Positions 20,994-21,514 of a DNA stretch of 21,514 nt are shown piece after piece (the stretch's first letter is position 1; every line of letters starts with the position of its first letter). Source of the DNA: DATFEN01 sp035691285 (GTDB taxonomy: Bacteria; Acidobacteriota; Vicinamibacteria; Fen-336); contig DASSJI010000051.1 of the NCBI GenBank assembly GCA_035691285.1, positions 1-21,514 of the forward strand. Direction: 5' to 3'. Under the pieces are notes generated by a model. It was not told where the DNA came from, searched no databases, and was given only the letters and a program-made list of their open reading frames with translations. The translations under genes were made by a program, and so were the position numbers.

Positions 20994-21514
20994 GTGAACG
21001 AAGCCCTGCTCGAGAGCCTGAAGGCCCGCATCCGCGACGTGCCCGACTTCCCGAAGAAGGGGATCGTGTTCAAGGACATCACGACGCTGCTGCAAGAGGC
21101 GGCCGGCCTGCGCGACGCCGCCGGAGCATTGGCAGACCTTTGCCGCGAGCGTCCTGCCGACAAGGTCCTCGCGATCGAGAGCCGCGGCTTCATCTTCGGC
21201 GGCCTCTTGGCCGACCGCCTGGGCAAGGGCTTCGTGCCGGTGCGCAAGCCCGGGAAGCTGCCGTACCGGACCCTCCGGGCGTCGTACAAGCTCGAGTACG
21301 GGGAGGACTCCCTGGAGATCCACGAGGACGCCCTGCTCCCCGGCGAGCGCGTCCTGGTCGTGGACGACGTCATCGCCACCGGCGGCACGGCGCGCGCCGT
21401 CGGCGACCTCGTCGCGCGGATGGGCGCCTCCGTCTCCGCCTACGCCTTCCTGATCGAGCTGACGTTTCTCAACGGCCGCGACCAGCTGGCCGACGCCGAG
21501 GTGCTGAGCCTGAT
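20994..21514 (+). CDS. apt: Adenine phosphoribosyltransferase, 3' end beyond the window
   Basis: The frame runs from GTG 20994 to the window end (173 codons plus 2 bases) and is nearly complete for a family of roughly 170-180 residues. It salvages adenine with PRPP to form AMP. Diagnostic segments are IRDVPDFPKKGIVFKDITTL (about 13-32), IESRGFIFGG (about 62-71), VPVRKPGKLPY and the PRPP-binding motif VVDDVIATGGTA (about 121-132). AAAGGA (20983-20988) lies 5 nt upstream of the GTG start. It probably forms an operon with the DUF4388 protein and acylphosphatase. No stop codon is reached. Confidence 0.95.
   Translation, partial: MNEALLESLKARIRDVPDFPKKGIVFKDITTLLQEAAGLRDAAGALADLCRERPADKVLAIESRGFIFGGLLADRLGKGFVPVRKPGKLPYRTLRASYKLEYGEDSLEIHEDALLPGERVLVVDDVIATGGTARAVGDLVARMGASVSAYAFLIELTFLNGRDQLADAEVLSL

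Overview
This is a dense, high-GC window (about 70% by eye) from a Gram-negative bacterium. It encodes outer-membrane beta-barrels, exported proteins and a sigma-54-type activator tail, has a complete kdp potassium-uptake locus, and carries a phosphofructokinase with pyrophosphate-type active-site motifs. The mix would suit a soil, sediment or subsurface lineage such as Methylomirabilota/Rokubacteria or a deltaproteobacterium-like group. That placement is an impression from gene content only; there is no rRNA or marker phylogeny here. Nearly all the DNA is coding, intergenic gaps are short, and no insertion sequence, integrase, CRISPR array or prophage gene was seen.

Left end (1-1220): the last 40 codons of a Fis-type helix-turn-helix regulator end inside a duplicated hairpin repeat. 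A mono-heme exported cytochrome c follows on the + strand, and a DUF1428 (YbaA-like) protein converges on it across a strong hairpin terminator. Minus-strand block (845-4430): tRNA-Pro(CGG), then a tightly coupled ABC exporter (ATPase, two FtsX/MacB-type permeases) running into the DUF1428 gene.

Centre (4481-13668, + strand): an apparent kdp regulon. Two 7-4-7 direct-repeat boxes sit 10 bp upstream of a candidate -10 and precede an outer-membrane porin, a 27-residue membrane peptide, kdpF, kdpA, kdpC, kdpB, kdpD and kdpE. Together these would form a P-type K+ pump (KdpFABC) with its sensor kinase and response regulator, plus a porin that may serve as the outer-membrane entry route. The order is A-C-B rather than the textbook A-B-C. 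The operon closes at a 10-bp-stem hairpin shared with a convergent gene.

Right of kdp (13721-17487, - strand): PPi-type phosphofructokinase, a small outer-membrane barrel, and a large secreted TPR protein with histidine-rich motifs. Right end (17538-21514, + strand): a TolB-like propeller protein, a COG0731-like radical SAM protein, then a compact group of a double-receiver/DUF4388 protein, acylphosphatase and adenine phosphoribosyltransferase (cut by the window end). The second receiver of the DUF4388 protein has Glu where the phospho-accepting Asp should be.

No clearly novel multi-gene system is visible. The points most worth checking are the kdp operator/promoter architecture, the porin and 27-aa peptide inside the kdp operon, the A-C-B order, and the Glu-substituted receiver protein.
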